DNA from: Gammaproteobacteria bacterium
GTDB taxonomy: Bacteria; Pseudomonadota; Gammaproteobacteria; Pseudomonadales; Azotimanducaceae
NCBI GenBank assembly: GCA_026706385.1
Contig: JAPOYV010000035.1
Location: 1-64,000 of the forward strand
Length of the DNA stretch: 64,000 bases
Direction: 5' to 3'
A program made the translations under genes and the position numbers. Positions 1 to 8,552 of the stretch are shown here, in pieces; the first letter of the stretch is position 1, and the number at the start of each line of letters is the position of its first letter. Under the pieces are notes generated by a model that was not told the DNA's origin, searched no databases, and saw nothing but the letters and a program-made list of their open reading frames with translations.

Positions 1-1
1 C

Positions 2-922
2 GGCTACGACACCATCTGGGCACCGGAGATCTACGGTGCCGACTGCTTCACGCCGCTCACCTGGATCGCCGCGCATACCGAGCGGATCAACGTCGGGTCG
101 TCGATCATGCAGATTTCCGCGCGCACGCCCGCCAGTGCGGCGATGCACGCGGTGTCCCTCGACTACCTGTCCAACGGCCGTCTGATCCTCGGCATCGGCG
201 TATCCGGCCCCCAGGTCGTTGAAGGCTGGTACGGCCAGCCCTATCCCAAGCCGCTGGCGCGAACCCGGGAGTGGGTCGCGATCTTCCGCAAGATCGTCTC
301 CCGCGACGGCCCGGTGTCCTTCGACGGAAAGCACTACCAGCTTCCCATGCCCGGCGGCACGGGCCTCGGCAAGCCCCTGAAGCTCATCCTGCATCCTGTG
401 CGTGAGCGAATCCCGGTCTACCTCGGCGCCGAGGGCCCGAAGAACGTCGCGATGGGCGCCGAAATCTGCGACGGCTGGATTCCGATGTTCCTGTCGCCGT
501 ACCGCATGATGGACATGTACGCGGACGCCATGCGCATCAAGAACATGGACTTCGAGATCGCCGCCTCCGTGCCGGTCATCGTCGACGACGACGTCGACCG
601 CGCACTGATGCAGATCAAGCAGAACGTCGGTTTCTACGTCGGCGGAATGGGTGCCAAGTCCTTCAACGTCCACAAGGACCACATCTCCCGCATGGGATTC
701 GGCGACGAGGCGCAGCATGTCCAGGACCTCTTCATGGCCGGGCGCCGGGACGAGGCGATGGCGGCCGTGCCCGATCAGCTCTGCGACGAGATATCGCTCG
801 TCGGTCCCAAGGACCGAATCCGCGACCGACTCGCCGCTTGGAAGGAGAGCCCGGTCACGATGCTGAACGTCGGCGCCGGGGACCCCGACACGCTGCGCTT
901 CATGGCTGAAGAGCTGCTTTAA
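2..922 (+). CDS. LLM-class flavin/F420-dependent oxidoreductase, 5' end outside window
   Basis: The frame is open from the first bases of the window, so the N-terminus is missing; the ATG at 107 is internal. The product is a luciferase-like (TIM-barrel) oxidoreductase of the F420- or FMN-dependent type. Visible family features are the GYDTIWAPE segment at the truncated start, the strand IMQISARTP, the segment NGRLILGIGVSGPQV and the C-terminal SLVGPKDRIRDRLAAW helix. It presumably transfers hydride to or from a small organic substrate in the cytoplasm; the substrate cannot be read from the sequence. It is followed 29 bases later by a second LLM enzyme and then by dehydrogenases, which suggests one catabolic operon. 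Whether the cofactor is F420 or FMN is unresolved. Confidence 0.85.
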   Translation, partial: GYDTIWAPEIYGADCFTPLTWIAAHTERINVGSSIMQISARTPASAAMHAVSLDYLSNGRLILGIGVSGPQVVEGWYGQPYPKPLARTREWVAIFRKIVSRDGPVSFDGKHYQLPMPGGTGLGKPLKLILHPVRERIPVYLGAEGPKNVAMGAEICDGWIPMFLSPYRMMDMYADAMRIKNMDFEIAASVPVIVDDDVDRALMQIKQNVGFYVGGMGAKSFNVHKDHISRMGFGDEAQHVQDLFMAGRRDEAMAAVPDQLCDEISLVGPKDRIRDRLAAWKESPVTMLNVGAGDPDTLRFMAEELL

Positions 923-951
923 CCCGCAAATCAACCAACGAGGAGCACACG

Positions 952-2199
952 ATGGGCGACATCAAGTTCGGCGCCTTCCTGGCCCCCCACCACCCGATCG
1001 GCGAGAACCCGTTCCTGCAGATGCGCAGCGACCTCGACCTCGTCGAACACATGGACCGTCTCGGATTCGACGAATTCTGGTGCGGCGAACACCACTCGAC
1101 CGGTTGGGAGGTGATCGCCTCGCCCGAGCTGTTCCTGGCGGCCGCCGCGGAGCGCACCCACCGTATCCGGCTCGGTACCGGGGTCGTGTCGCTGCCGTAC
1201 CACCACCCGTTCATGGTGGCGCAGCGGATGGTACAGCTCGACTACCAGAGCGGCGGGCGGGTGATCTTCGGCTCCGGCCCGGGTGCCTTGCCGTCCGATG
1301 CGCACACCCTTGGCGTCGATCCGATGGTGCTGCGCGACCGGCAGGACGAGGCCATGGGCGTCATCCGCAGGTTGTTCGAAGGCGGCGACCGCTTCAGCTA
1401 CGAGAGCGAGTGGTTCCAATTGAACGAAGCCAAGCTGCAGTTGCTTCCCCTGCAGAAGGACATGGAATTCGCCGTCGCCTCCATGGTCAGCCCGTCCGGC
1501 ATGACGCTCGCCGGAAAGCACGGGGCCGGCGTGCTGTCCATCGGCTCGACGACCAAGGCGGGACTGCAGGCGCTGCCGCTGCAATGGAGCTTCGCGGAGG
1601 AATCCGCGGCCAAGCACGACCGCACCGTGGACCGAAGCACCTGGCGCATCGTGATGAGTTGGCACATCGCCGAGACCCGCGACAAGGCGCGCGAGCAAGC
1701 CAAGGAAGGCCTCTTCCGGCACAACAACGAATACACCGTGGGCACGTTGGCGGCGGGCGAGGGCACCATCTTCAAAACCCCGGACGAGGCCGTGGACGTC
1801 ACGGCGTACAGCGAAGACAGCGTGGCCGTCATCGGCACGCCTCGCGATCTCGTCGACCGCGTGGAGAAGATGATCGAGGTCACGGGCGGCTTCGGCACGG
1901 CGATCGGCTTCGTCCATGACTGGGCGAACCGCGCGGACACGTTGAACAGTTGGGATCTCGTGGCCCGCTACGTGATGCCCGAGGTCAACGGCATGCTCGA
2001 CAACTACCGCGAGTCCAACAAGTTCGTCATCGAGAACCGCGACACGTGGATGCGCGCCGGCGCGGCCATCATGAGCAAGATCCAGGAGAACAAGCGCGCG
2101 GCGGCCGCCATGGAAGCCGCGGCGGGCGCGGGACCGGCCAAGACGGCACTGTCGGCGCCCGTTCGGGCGAAGGCGGACGCCGAGGGGAAGGCCGAGTGA
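952..2199 (+). CDS. LLM-class flavin-dependent oxidoreductase (limonene monooxygenase-like)
   Basis: A 415-residue luciferase-like monooxygenase. The ATG follows the purine-rich AACGAGGAGC, a good ribosome site. Family features are the N-terminal strand FGAFLAPHHP, the EFWCGEHHST active-site loop near residue 45, the LGTGVVSLPYHHPF strand and the SGGRVIFGSGPGALPSDA segment that usually lies at the flavin phosphate. The last ~40 residues are Ala-rich and probably disordered. Proteins of this subgroup oxidise terpenoids or other hydrophobic substrates with FMNH2 and oxygen, but the substrate here is not deducible. Its TGA overlaps the GTG start of the next gene by four bases, which indicates translational coupling. 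Confidence 0.88.
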   Translation: MGDIKFGAFLAPHHPIGENPFLQMRSDLDLVEHMDRLGFDEFWCGEHHSTGWEVIASPELFLAAAAERTHRIRLGTGVVSLPYHHPFMVAQRMVQLDYQSGGRVIFGSGPGALPSDAHTLGVDPMVLRDRQDEAMGVIRRLFEGGDRFSYESEWFQLNEAKLQLLPLQKDMEFAVASMVSPSGMTLAGKHGAGVLSIGSTTKAGLQALPLQWSFAEESAAKHDRTVDRSTWRIVMSWHIAETRDKAREQAKEGLFRHNNEYTVGTLAAGEGTIFKTPDEAVDVTAYSEDSVAVIGTPRDLVDRVEKMIEVTGGFGTAIGFVHDWANRADTLNSWDLVARYVMPEVNGMLDNYRESNKFVIENRDTWMRAGAAIMSKIQENKRAAAAMEAAAGAGPAKTALSAPVRAKADAEGKAE

Positions 2200-3243
2200 A
2201 AGTCGCACTGCCGGCAAGTCCCTACAACCGCGTCGACCTCTTCGAGGCCGCGGGGTTCGAAGTCATCGAAGGTCCCGTGCGGAGCACGGAGGACTTCATC
2301 GCGTTGATGCGCGATGCCGACGGCGCCCAGGTGGGCGTGATGCCGCTGACTACGCGCGCGGTCATGGAAGCCTGTCCGAAGCTCAAGGTGGTCAGCCGCT
2401 TGGGCGTCGGCGTCGATTCCATCGACCTCGACGCGGCGACGGAACTCGGCGTGCTCGCCTGCAATACGCCGGGCGTCAACACCACCGAGGTCGCCGACCA
2501 CGCGGTCGCCCTGCTGCTCTCGCTGACACGTCACCTGCACGACGCGATCGCCACGACCCGCGAAGGCCATTGGCGGGACATCCCGGGCTCGAGCCGCACG
2601 TACCAGACGACAGTACGGCGGATCGCGGGCCACACCGTCGGGATCGTCGGCTTTGGCAACATCGGCCGCGCCTTCGCGACGCGCATCCGCCTTCGGCCCC
2701 GCGGAGATCGTCGCCCACGACCCCTACGTCGAGCAGACCATCGCCGATCTGTACGGCGTGCGCATGGTGAGCTTCGAGGAACTGCTGGAGCGCGCGGACT
2801 ACATCACCATCCACTGCGCCGCCACCAGCGAGACGACGCACATGTTCGATTCGAACGCGCTCGGCAAGCTGAAGTCGACGGCGCTCCTGGTCAATACGGC
2901 CCGCGGCCCGATCATCGACGGCACGGCGTTGGCGGCCGCGCTTGAAGCGGGCCAACTCGAAGCAGCGGCGCTCGACGTCACTGAGGTCGAGCCGATCGAC
3001 AGCCAGGATCCGCTCCTGAAGTTGCCGAACTGCGTCGTGACACCGCACGTGGCCGGTTTCTCGCCGACCTTCCTCGAGGAGTGCCCGATCCGCCAGGCGG
3101 AGAACATCATCCGCGTGCTCAGCGGACAGAAACCGCACGGGCTCGCGAACCCCGAGGTGATCAAGACGATCGCGGTGATGCACGCGACCGATTCCGGACG
3201 CTGGGCGGGCGTGCCGGACTTTTCCACGGCGTTGGCCGTTTAA
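2196..3243 (+). pseudogene. D-2-hydroxyacid (phosphoglycerate-type) dehydrogenase, frameshifted
   Basis: Two adjoining frames together encode one NAD-dependent D-2-hydroxyacid dehydrogenase. The first frame starts at a GTG overlapping the previous stop and runs through substrate-domain residues (RLGVGVDSIDLDAA) and the nucleotide-binding GIVGFGNIGRAFATRIR. Reading then must change at about 2688-2692. The next frame continues FGPAEIVAHDPYVEQ, NTARGPIIDGTALAAAL (catalytic Arg region), DVTEVEP (Glu) and LPNCVVTPHVAG (catalytic His). CGCGCC collapsed to CGCC, a 2-base loss, would explain the shift. All catalytic residues are preserved on both sides, so the lesion is recent or is a sequencing or assembly error. 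If the error is real the enzyme is lost, because the break lies directly after the Rossmann glycines. Confidence 0.85.
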
Positions 3244-3253
3244 GGAGATATCG

Positions 3254-4000
3254 ATGGGCAAAGTCGCCATCGTCACCGGGGCGGGGACGGGCATCGGCAA
3301 GTACACGACGCTCGCGCTCCTGGCGAAGGACTACTCGGTCGCGTTGGCCGGACGACGAGCCGAGCTTCTCGAAGAGGTTGTCGAAGAATCCGGCGCCGGG
3401 GATCGCGCCATCGCCGTACCGGCGGACGTCAGCGACGCCGATTCGGTGGCGGCGCTCTTCGCGAAGACGAAGGAGGCCTTCGGGCGTCTCGATCTCCTGT
3501 TCAATAACGCCGGGACCGGTGGGCCGCCGGTCCCTATGGAAGAACTGACGTTGGAACAGTGGCAGCGCGTCGTCGACATCAACCTGACCGGATCCTTCCT
3601 GTGCACGCAGCACGCGATCCGGCTGATGAAGGACCAGGATCCCAAGGGCGGCCGAATCATCAACAACGGCTCGATCTCGGCGCACGTGCCGCGACCGAAC
3701 TCCGCGCCGTACACGTCGACCAAGCACGCACTGACGGGCCTCACCCGCTCGACATTCCTCGACGGCCGCGAGCACAACATCGTCTGCGGCCAGATCGACA
3801 TCGGCAACGCCTTGACGCCCATGACTGGGCGCATGGGCCGGGGTGCGAAACAGCCGGACGGTTCGATCCGTCCGGAACCGACCATGGCCGTCCAGAACGT
3901 CGCCGACGCCGTGGTCTACATGGACAGCCTGCCCTTAGACGCCAACGTGCCGTTTATCACGGTCATGGCGTCGTCGATGCCGTACATCGGCCGAGGTTAG
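3254..4000 (+). CDS. Short-chain dehydrogenase/reductase (SDR)
   Basis: A 248-residue classical SDR, a cytoplasmic NAD(P)-dependent oxidoreductase. Visible motifs are the cofactor glycines TGAGTGIG (residues 8-15), NNAG (84-87), the structural Asn at 110, the catalytic Ser near 140-142 and the YxxxK pair Tyr153/Lys157 in APYTSTKHA. The length is normal for the family. The ATG is preceded by AAGGAGATATCG, a strong ribosome site, 10 bases after the stop of the dehydrogenase reading frame. It sits between a hydroxyacid dehydrogenase and a quinone-type reductase, so it probably acts on the same alcohol/ketone intermediates; the substrate is not evident. Confidence 0.92.
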   Translation: MGKVAIVTGAGTGIGKYTTLALLAKDYSVALAGRRAELLEEVVEESGAGDRAIAVPADVSDADSVAALFAKTKEAFGRLDLLFNNAGTGGPPVPMEELTLEQWQRVVDINLTGSFLCTQHAIRLMKDQDPKGGRIINNGSISAHVPRPNSAPYTSTKHALTGLTRSTFLDGREHNIVCGQIDIGNALTPMTGRMGRGAKQPDGSIRPEPTMAVQNVADAVVYMDSLPLDANVPFITVMASSMPYIGRG

Positions 4001-4013
4001 CGAGGACTCACAC

Positions 4014-5117
4014 ATGCTGCAGATGCAATCCACGGTGACCGCCGATGGGCACGTCGAACTGGCCATCGCGGACGTCCCCGAGCCATCGCCACGGTCGGAC
4101 CAGGTGCTGATTCGGGTCGAAGCGGCACCGATCAATCCATCCGACCTGGGACTGCTCTTCAGCGGCGCCGACATGACCACCGCGCAAGCGATCGATGCGG
4201 GTGTCCGCGCTGAAATCCCTCCGGAGGCCATGGCCATGATGGGTCCACGGGTGGGGCAGTCCATGCCGTGCGGGAACGAAGGCGCGGGCGTGGTCGTCGC
4301 TGCGGGAGACGATCCGGCTGCGCAGGCGCTCGTCGGCAAGACGGTCGCCACCTTGGGTGGCTCGATGTACTCCCAGCTCAAGGTTGCAAGGGTGGAACAG
4401 TGCCTCGTCCTGCACGAAGGCACGACGCCCGCTGAGGGCGCATCGTGCTTCGTCAATCCGCTGACCGTGCTCGGCATGATCGGCACGATGCGCATGGAAG
4501 GCCACACGGCGCTGGCGCACACCGCCGCCGCGTCCAACCTAGGCCAGATGTTGCAGAAGGTCTGTACGAACGAGGGCATCCCCCTGGTCAACATCGTCCG
4601 GCGCGAGGAGCACGTCGACCTGCTCCGCGGCATCGGTGCTACGCATGTCGTCAACTCGAGCGCCGACTCGTTCGCCGACGACCTGACCGCCGCGCTCAAG
4701 GACACCGGCGCCACCCTGGCGTTCGACGCCACCGGCGGCGGTCGCCTGGCGGGCCAGTTGCTCGCGTCCATGGAGGCGGCGTTGGCGGGCGCCGGTGCCG
4801 CCGGCAACCGCTACGGCACCGCCACGCACAAGCAGGTCTACATCTACGGTGGCCTCGAACGCGGCCCGACGGTCCTCGATCGCGCCTTCGGCATGGCGTG
4901 GGGCCTCGGTGGATGGCTGCTGCCGATCTTCCTGGATCGCGTCGGCCCCGAGGAGAGCGAGAAGCTGCGCCAGCGGGTGGCCGACGAGATCAAGACGACG
5001 TTCGCGAGCAGTTACTCCAAGGTCGTGTCGCTGAAGGAGGCCACGTCGCTAGAGGCTGTCGCTGACTACGGCCGAATGGCGACGGGCGAGAAGTACTTGA
5101 TCAATCCGCAGTTGTAA
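4014..5117 (+). CDS. Medium-chain dehydrogenase/quinone-oxidoreductase-like protein
   Basis: A 367-residue MDR-superfamily protein. The N-terminal GroES-like domain carries DQVLIRVEAAPINPSDLG, followed by GNEGAGVVVAAG near residue 85. The Rossmann domain begins around residue 165 with AHTAAASNLGQM in place of the usual AxGxxG, followed by VVNSSAD and AFDATGGG. Catalytic-zinc cysteine/histidine signatures are not apparent, which favours an NADPH:quinone or enoyl reductase type over zinc alcohol dehydrogenase. It begins 13 bases after the SDR stop and is the last gene of the operon; tRNA-Ser follows 178 bases downstream. Confidence 0.82.
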   Translation: MLQMQSTVTADGHVELAIADVPEPSPRSDQVLIRVEAAPINPSDLGLLFSGADMTTAQAIDAGVRAEIPPEAMAMMGPRVGQSMPCGNEGAGVVVAAGDDPAAQALVGKTVATLGGSMYSQLKVARVEQCLVLHEGTTPAEGASCFVNPLTVLGMIGTMRMEGHTALAHTAAASNLGQMLQKVCTNEGIPLVNIVRREEHVDLLRGIGATHVVNSSADSFADDLTAALKDTGATLAFDATGGGRLAGQLLASMEAALAGAGAAGNRYGTATHKQVYIYGGLERGPTVLDRAFGMAWGLGGWLLPIFLDRVGPEESEKLRQRVADEIKTTFASSYSKVVSLKEATSLEAVADYGRMATGEKYLINPQL

Positions 5118-5295
5118 CGCCCCTTGGTGAGTCGACCACCCGCGCGGGCAGCGCGTGCCGGTGCGCGGACGTCCACGAACGGGTACTCCCGTTCGCGTTC
5201 GCCATTCCGGCCTTGGACGAGGGCTATTGCGCCCCTATCGTCGCCGCGCCCGGATGGTGGACTTACCGTCTGCGCTGACCGACAATCGCCGCCCC

Positions 5296-5385
5296 GGAGA
5301 GGTGCCAGAGCGGCCGAATGGGCCTGACTCGAAATCAGGTGTGTCCTTGCGGGCACCCAGGGTTCGAATCCCTGCCTCTCCGCCA
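5296..5385 (+). tRNA. tRNA-Ser(CGA)
   Basis: Folds by eye into a complete class II tRNA of 90 nt. It has a 7-bp acceptor GGAGAGG/CCTCTCC with discriminator G and an encoded CCA, and an anticodon arm CCTGA-CTCGAAA-TCAGG giving anticodon CGA for UCG. There is a long variable arm, as expected for serine, and a T-arm CAGGG-TTCGAAT-CCCTG. A decayed integrase gene lies about 650 bp downstream. The 3' half of a tRNA gene is a classic integration target, so this gene may be the attachment site of an old island; no second copy of the 3' end was found within the window. Confidence 0.96.
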
Positions 5386-6030
5386 CATATGTCCATAACC
5401 TATTGAAAAATATAAATAAAATGTGGATTTGTCGCGTCGATACCACTCTAGGTATCAGATTCGCGGTACGGTGGTGTCGGCTTGGGCGGGGTGAGCGGTG
5501 ACGTCGGCAACCGCTTGACGGCGACAGAGCTTCCGGGGCTTTTCTTGAGCACTGGCGCCGGGTGTTACGCAGTGCTACTTGCGTGGACGGCTAGCTGAAC
5601 TGGGATAGTCGGGCGCCTTCCGCCGGCGACGAGCCACCAGCATGGCCAAGGCCGCGTGAGCCGAACCTCGATAGCGGCTTCGCTTTGGTTAGATCCTTGC
5701 GCGAGCACCGTTCTGCGTCGTCGCTTGGAACCCGGAGCCGTCCCGCCGGGGCAGACGTCGGCTTCGGACGGTTCAGTGCATCGCCGATAGACGTCCAGGT
5801 CGTTGCCGAACGCGGACCGGAGTACGGCACGTGACCCCCAGGCCCAGACGTCGTGTGCCTTGTTGAGGATGATGCCGTCGGCGGCGGCCATGGCTTCGCG
5901 GCGGTGGTGCCAGTCCTTCGTCTCCGTGAGGGACAGGGAATGGCAGCGCTCGGGGAGCGCGAGGATCGGGAGGGCGGCGACGCGCATCAGGCGGCAGGCC
6001 GACGCGGTGGCGGAGCGCTTCTAGGTCGAT
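5386..6030. other. Stretch without a supported gene between tRNA-Ser and the integrase remnant
   Basis: Directly after the tRNA is a short AT-rich patch (about 5390-5430) that contrasts with the GC-rich surroundings. The remainder is GC-rich. On the minus strand, 5987 down to 5565 is an open frame of 140 codons. Its first half (SLTETKDWHHRREAMAAADG and AWGSRAVLRSAFGND) reads like genuine protein, but its second half is low-quality, so it may be the end of a broken gene. I do not recognise the family and do not call it as a gene. Confidence 0.4.
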
Positions 6031-6039
6031 CTGGCCGCT

Positions 6040-6325
6040 GGCGCGAACACGATCAAGATCAAGGGGACGGCTGAGGACACCGTCACAGCCATCTACGCCG
6101 CCACCTGGAAGAACGGCGGCGAGTCTGCGGACCAGTGGGGCGTCAGCCTGCGCGACTACGTCCTGCCGATCCTCGGCGCCAAACGCGTCAACGCCGTAGC
6201 CACCGCGGACGTCATGCGCGTCCTGCTGCCGATCTGGCCAACAGGCGCGAGACCGCCGCCGTGTCGGGCAACGCATCGGCGCCGTCTGCAAGTGGGCGAT
6301 CGCCCAGGGCATCCGGGGCGGTTGC
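6040..6325 (+). pseudogene. Tyrosine-type phage integrase, N-terminal/core-binding remnant
   Basis: Three frames in succession encode pieces of one integrase. The first (to about 6240) reads AATWKNGGESADQWGVSL and DYVLPILGAKRVNAVATAD, typical of the SAM-like core-binding domain. A second frame supplies RRETAA, and a third, from 6272, IGAVCKWAIAQGIRG. The catalytic domain with the R-H-R-Y residues is absent. At least two frameshifts plus the C-terminal loss make this a dead gene. It follows tRNA-Ser, the usual target of such enzymes, and precedes a ParB-like gene, consistent with a decayed integrative element. Confidence 0.75.
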
Positions 6326-6744
6326 CGGTCCGCCAGCGCCGCACGGAGCCAGCGGCGTTCGGCGTTCGGCGCTCGGGTTTCGAGCCGAGCGCCGCGACGC
6401 GGGAGCGGATAGGGTCGTGCGCCGAGGATTGGCTGCGCGCGACATTGTAGTGCGCGCACGACAGGAGCTTGCCGATCACGCCGCCGCGGCGCGCGAGCCC
6501 GAAGGCGGGGCTGCGGACTTGCGGGCCCGGCAGCGGAAGTCCGGGCAACCGACCGCCGCCGGCGGGCACCACGCACCCGGCTCGACGATTCCGCCGTCGA
6601 AGGCGCGAGCTGCGCGAAGCGATCGACAAATGACGATTGGACAACGCTTGCCGTGGACGCTGCGCCGAGCGCACCGTATGATCCGGTCCGCCTCGACATC
6701 CGCGCTGCCAACGCTCCACGCTGAGTACACAAAGGAGAATCGCA
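6326..6744. other. No gene seen; leader of the ParB-like gene
   Basis: GC-rich sequence with only fragmentary frames of atypical composition. The last bases contain AAAGGAGAATCGCA immediately before the ATG at 6745, a clear ribosome site for the ParB-like gene. No convincing promoter, repeat or RNA gene was found. Confidence 0.4.
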
Positions 6745-7905
6745 ATGCCGCATGATCAGGACACGGAAAACGCGGTCGCCCCGTCGCCCGACCGTCGTTC
6801 CGGCGACATCGTCGTCGTCGAGTCGTTCGACGCGGCGCAGGTCCGACCCTGGGAATACCACAACCGGGCGGCGTCCGGCCTGGACGACGAGTCGCTCGAC
6901 GCCCTGGCGACGTCGATCCGGCGCGACGGCCAGCAGCAGCTCGGTCTTGCGCGCCGCTTGGCGCCGGGCGGACCGCACGCGGTGGAAGCCATCTACGGTG
7001 TCCGCCGCCTTGAGGCTTGCCGCCGTGCCGACGTCCCCTGGCGCGCCGAGGTCCTCGACGCCTCCACGCCCGACTCCCGCTGCGCGGTTCTCATGCACAG
7101 CGAGAACGAGTGGTCCGAGGGCGTCTCCCCGCTCGAGAACGCTGCGCAATGGAAGGCGATGCTCGACGCCGGCGTGTTCGCCAACCAGTCCGCGCTCGCG
7201 GTGGACCTCGGCTGCCATCGCGGCACGGTCTCCCGCGCGGTCCGCACCGTCACCGCGCTGTTCGACGAGGAATGGCTGGAGCGCCTGGTGCGCCCCGTCA
7301 TGCACGAGTTCACCGGGCGTTCCGCCGACCGCCTCGCCGACGCCTGCGCCGACCGAACGAGCCTGCGGCGGGCCCGGGGCCGCGCGGCCGATCTGGTACC
7401 GGGAACGGTGGCCGCTGCGGAGCTCTACGGCATCCTCTTCGGCCCGGACCGGCCCGCCGCCGAGCGGCGCACGGTTTTCGTCCGCCGCAAGGGGCGCGGG
7501 GGCGGGGGTGGCGCGGTCGCCGCCAAGATAGAACGCGACGGCGGCGGCGGCTTCAGCGTGAACGTACGCCCGCACGACCAGACGCTCGCGGAGCTCGCGG
7601 AACTCGCCGAGCAGATCGAAGCGCTCGTCGATGCCGAGACCGCGACAGCGTCCGGCGTCCGCCTCGGTCGGCGGCTTGCCGCCTCGCTGACCGGCGAGGA
7701 CGCCAAGAACGCCGAGCGCTCGTGGCTCGAGGGATGCGTCTGGTCCGCGGCACGGGCCAGCGGCCTCCGCTGGGACCGCTGGAAGTGCGCGGCCGTTGCC
7801 GACGTCCTCCGCTCGCAGCCCGGGGGCTGGCAACGCGCAGTGGCGCGGGCCGCGGCGGCCGACGACGGCCGCGCGGCCGACGGCAACGCCCCGGTTGACG
7901 ACTGA
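6745..7905 (+). CDS. ParB/Spo0J-like DNA-binding partition protein
   Basis: A 386-residue protein. The N-terminal ParB/Srx domain shows a VESFDAAQVRPWEYHNR strand (residues ~30-45) and LDALATSIRRDGQQQL. The motif YGVRRLEACRRADVPWRAEV corresponds to the GxRRxxA CTP-binding box, and SENEWSEGVSPLENAAQW to the usual (E)NxxRxxLxPxE segment. A helix-turn-helix follows (NQSALAVDLGCHRGTVSRAV, ~150-170). The C-terminal half is Gly/Ala-rich and not recognisable. ParB proteins bind parS-type sites and load as clamps to segregate plasmids or integrative elements. No parA is next to it, so it is either an orphan survivor of an integrated element or a transcriptional ParB-type regulator. Confidence 0.8.
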   Translation: MPHDQDTENAVAPSPDRRSGDIVVVESFDAAQVRPWEYHNRAASGLDDESLDALATSIRRDGQQQLGLARRLAPGGPHAVEAIYGVRRLEACRRADVPWRAEVLDASTPDSRCAVLMHSENEWSEGVSPLENAAQWKAMLDAGVFANQSALAVDLGCHRGTVSRAVRTVTALFDEEWLERLVRPVMHEFTGRSADRLADACADRTSLRRARGRAADLVPGTVAAAELYGILFGPDRPAAERRTVFVRRKGRGGGGGAVAAKIERDGGGGFSVNVRPHDQTLAELAELAEQIEALVDAETATASGVRLGRRLAASLTGEDAKNAERSWLEGCVWSAARASGLRWDRWKCAAVADVLRSQPGGWQRAVARAAAADDGRAADGNAPVDD

Positions 7906-8552
7906 GCAGCAACCCGACCATACGGGCACTTACGACGCCGGCGCTCGTCCAAGGGGCCATGGTGCCGGACTACCTACGAGCCCGGACGAGGACGGCGGCC
8001 CGCCCGCTGGGGGCCGACACCCACGGACGTGCCGACCCCGGTCGGCAACGCCCTGCGGCACCCGCACGGGACGCGGCGTCGTGCGAAGATTGACTAGCTC
8101 AAAAAAGCTAGTGCATTTTATGTACGTTGCTAGTTCATGCGCGGTCGCCATGCGGTCGGCCGGGCGGTTCACCGACGACAGGTCTCGCCGCGACTTTTTC
8201 CAGCACGTCGCGGTCGTGCACACCGGTCTCAATCGTCTTCGGCCCCGAATCCGCGATTGGCATGCTCCAGCACCACCTCGATCTCGTCGACCACGACGTG
8301 ATGAGGGATTCCCTTGTCCACCAGCTCGTTGGTTAGTGCAGCCAGCACAGGCTTGGCGACCACCTCGACCTTCGCGGCGTCGGCGTGTCTCGCGCGGCCG
8401 GTCCGCGCCACGGTCCTTCCGATTGGCGACGGGCGAAGCTGCCCGCACGCGCCGTCGTCGGTTCGGGTGCGGGCGCGTCCCGCCGCTGTCTTCCGGCGCC
8501 GCCCCGGGCGGCGCGGCACGCCGGCTACCGGTTCCGGCCGGAGCGTCCCCGT
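7906..8552. other. Intergenic stretch between converging genes, with a hairpin
   Basis: No gene is firmly supported. A perfect 7-bp hairpin, ACTAGCT-caaaaa-AGCTAGT, lies at 8093-8112 and begins a longer block resembling sequence near 51.5 kb (entered separately). On the minus strand a short frame ending at 8229 contains VVAKPVLAALTNELVDKGIP, which looks like a fragment of a real but unrecognised protein; its upstream part is low-complexity. The flanking ParB-like and LuxR-type genes converge here, so terminators would be expected. Confidence 0.4.
8093..8145 (+). repeat. Copy A of a dispersed hairpin/palindrome block
   Basis: AAAAAGCTAGT (8102-8112), then 18 bases, then TAGTTCATGCGCG (8131-8143). 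The reverse complement of 51467-51513 has the same two parts with the same 24-base distance between GCTAGT and the TAGTxCATGC start. The right part resembles the exact 19-bp element at 12857-12875 and 51467-51485 (12 of 16 aligned bases). It could be a recombination end or an operator; function unknown. Confidence 0.4.

Noticed and set aside
5773-7929. 718-codon minus-strand frame opposite the ParB-like gene and integrase remnant
   Set aside because: Low-complexity Arg/Ala/Gly composition and no family resemblance, while the plus strand encodes a clear ParB domain.
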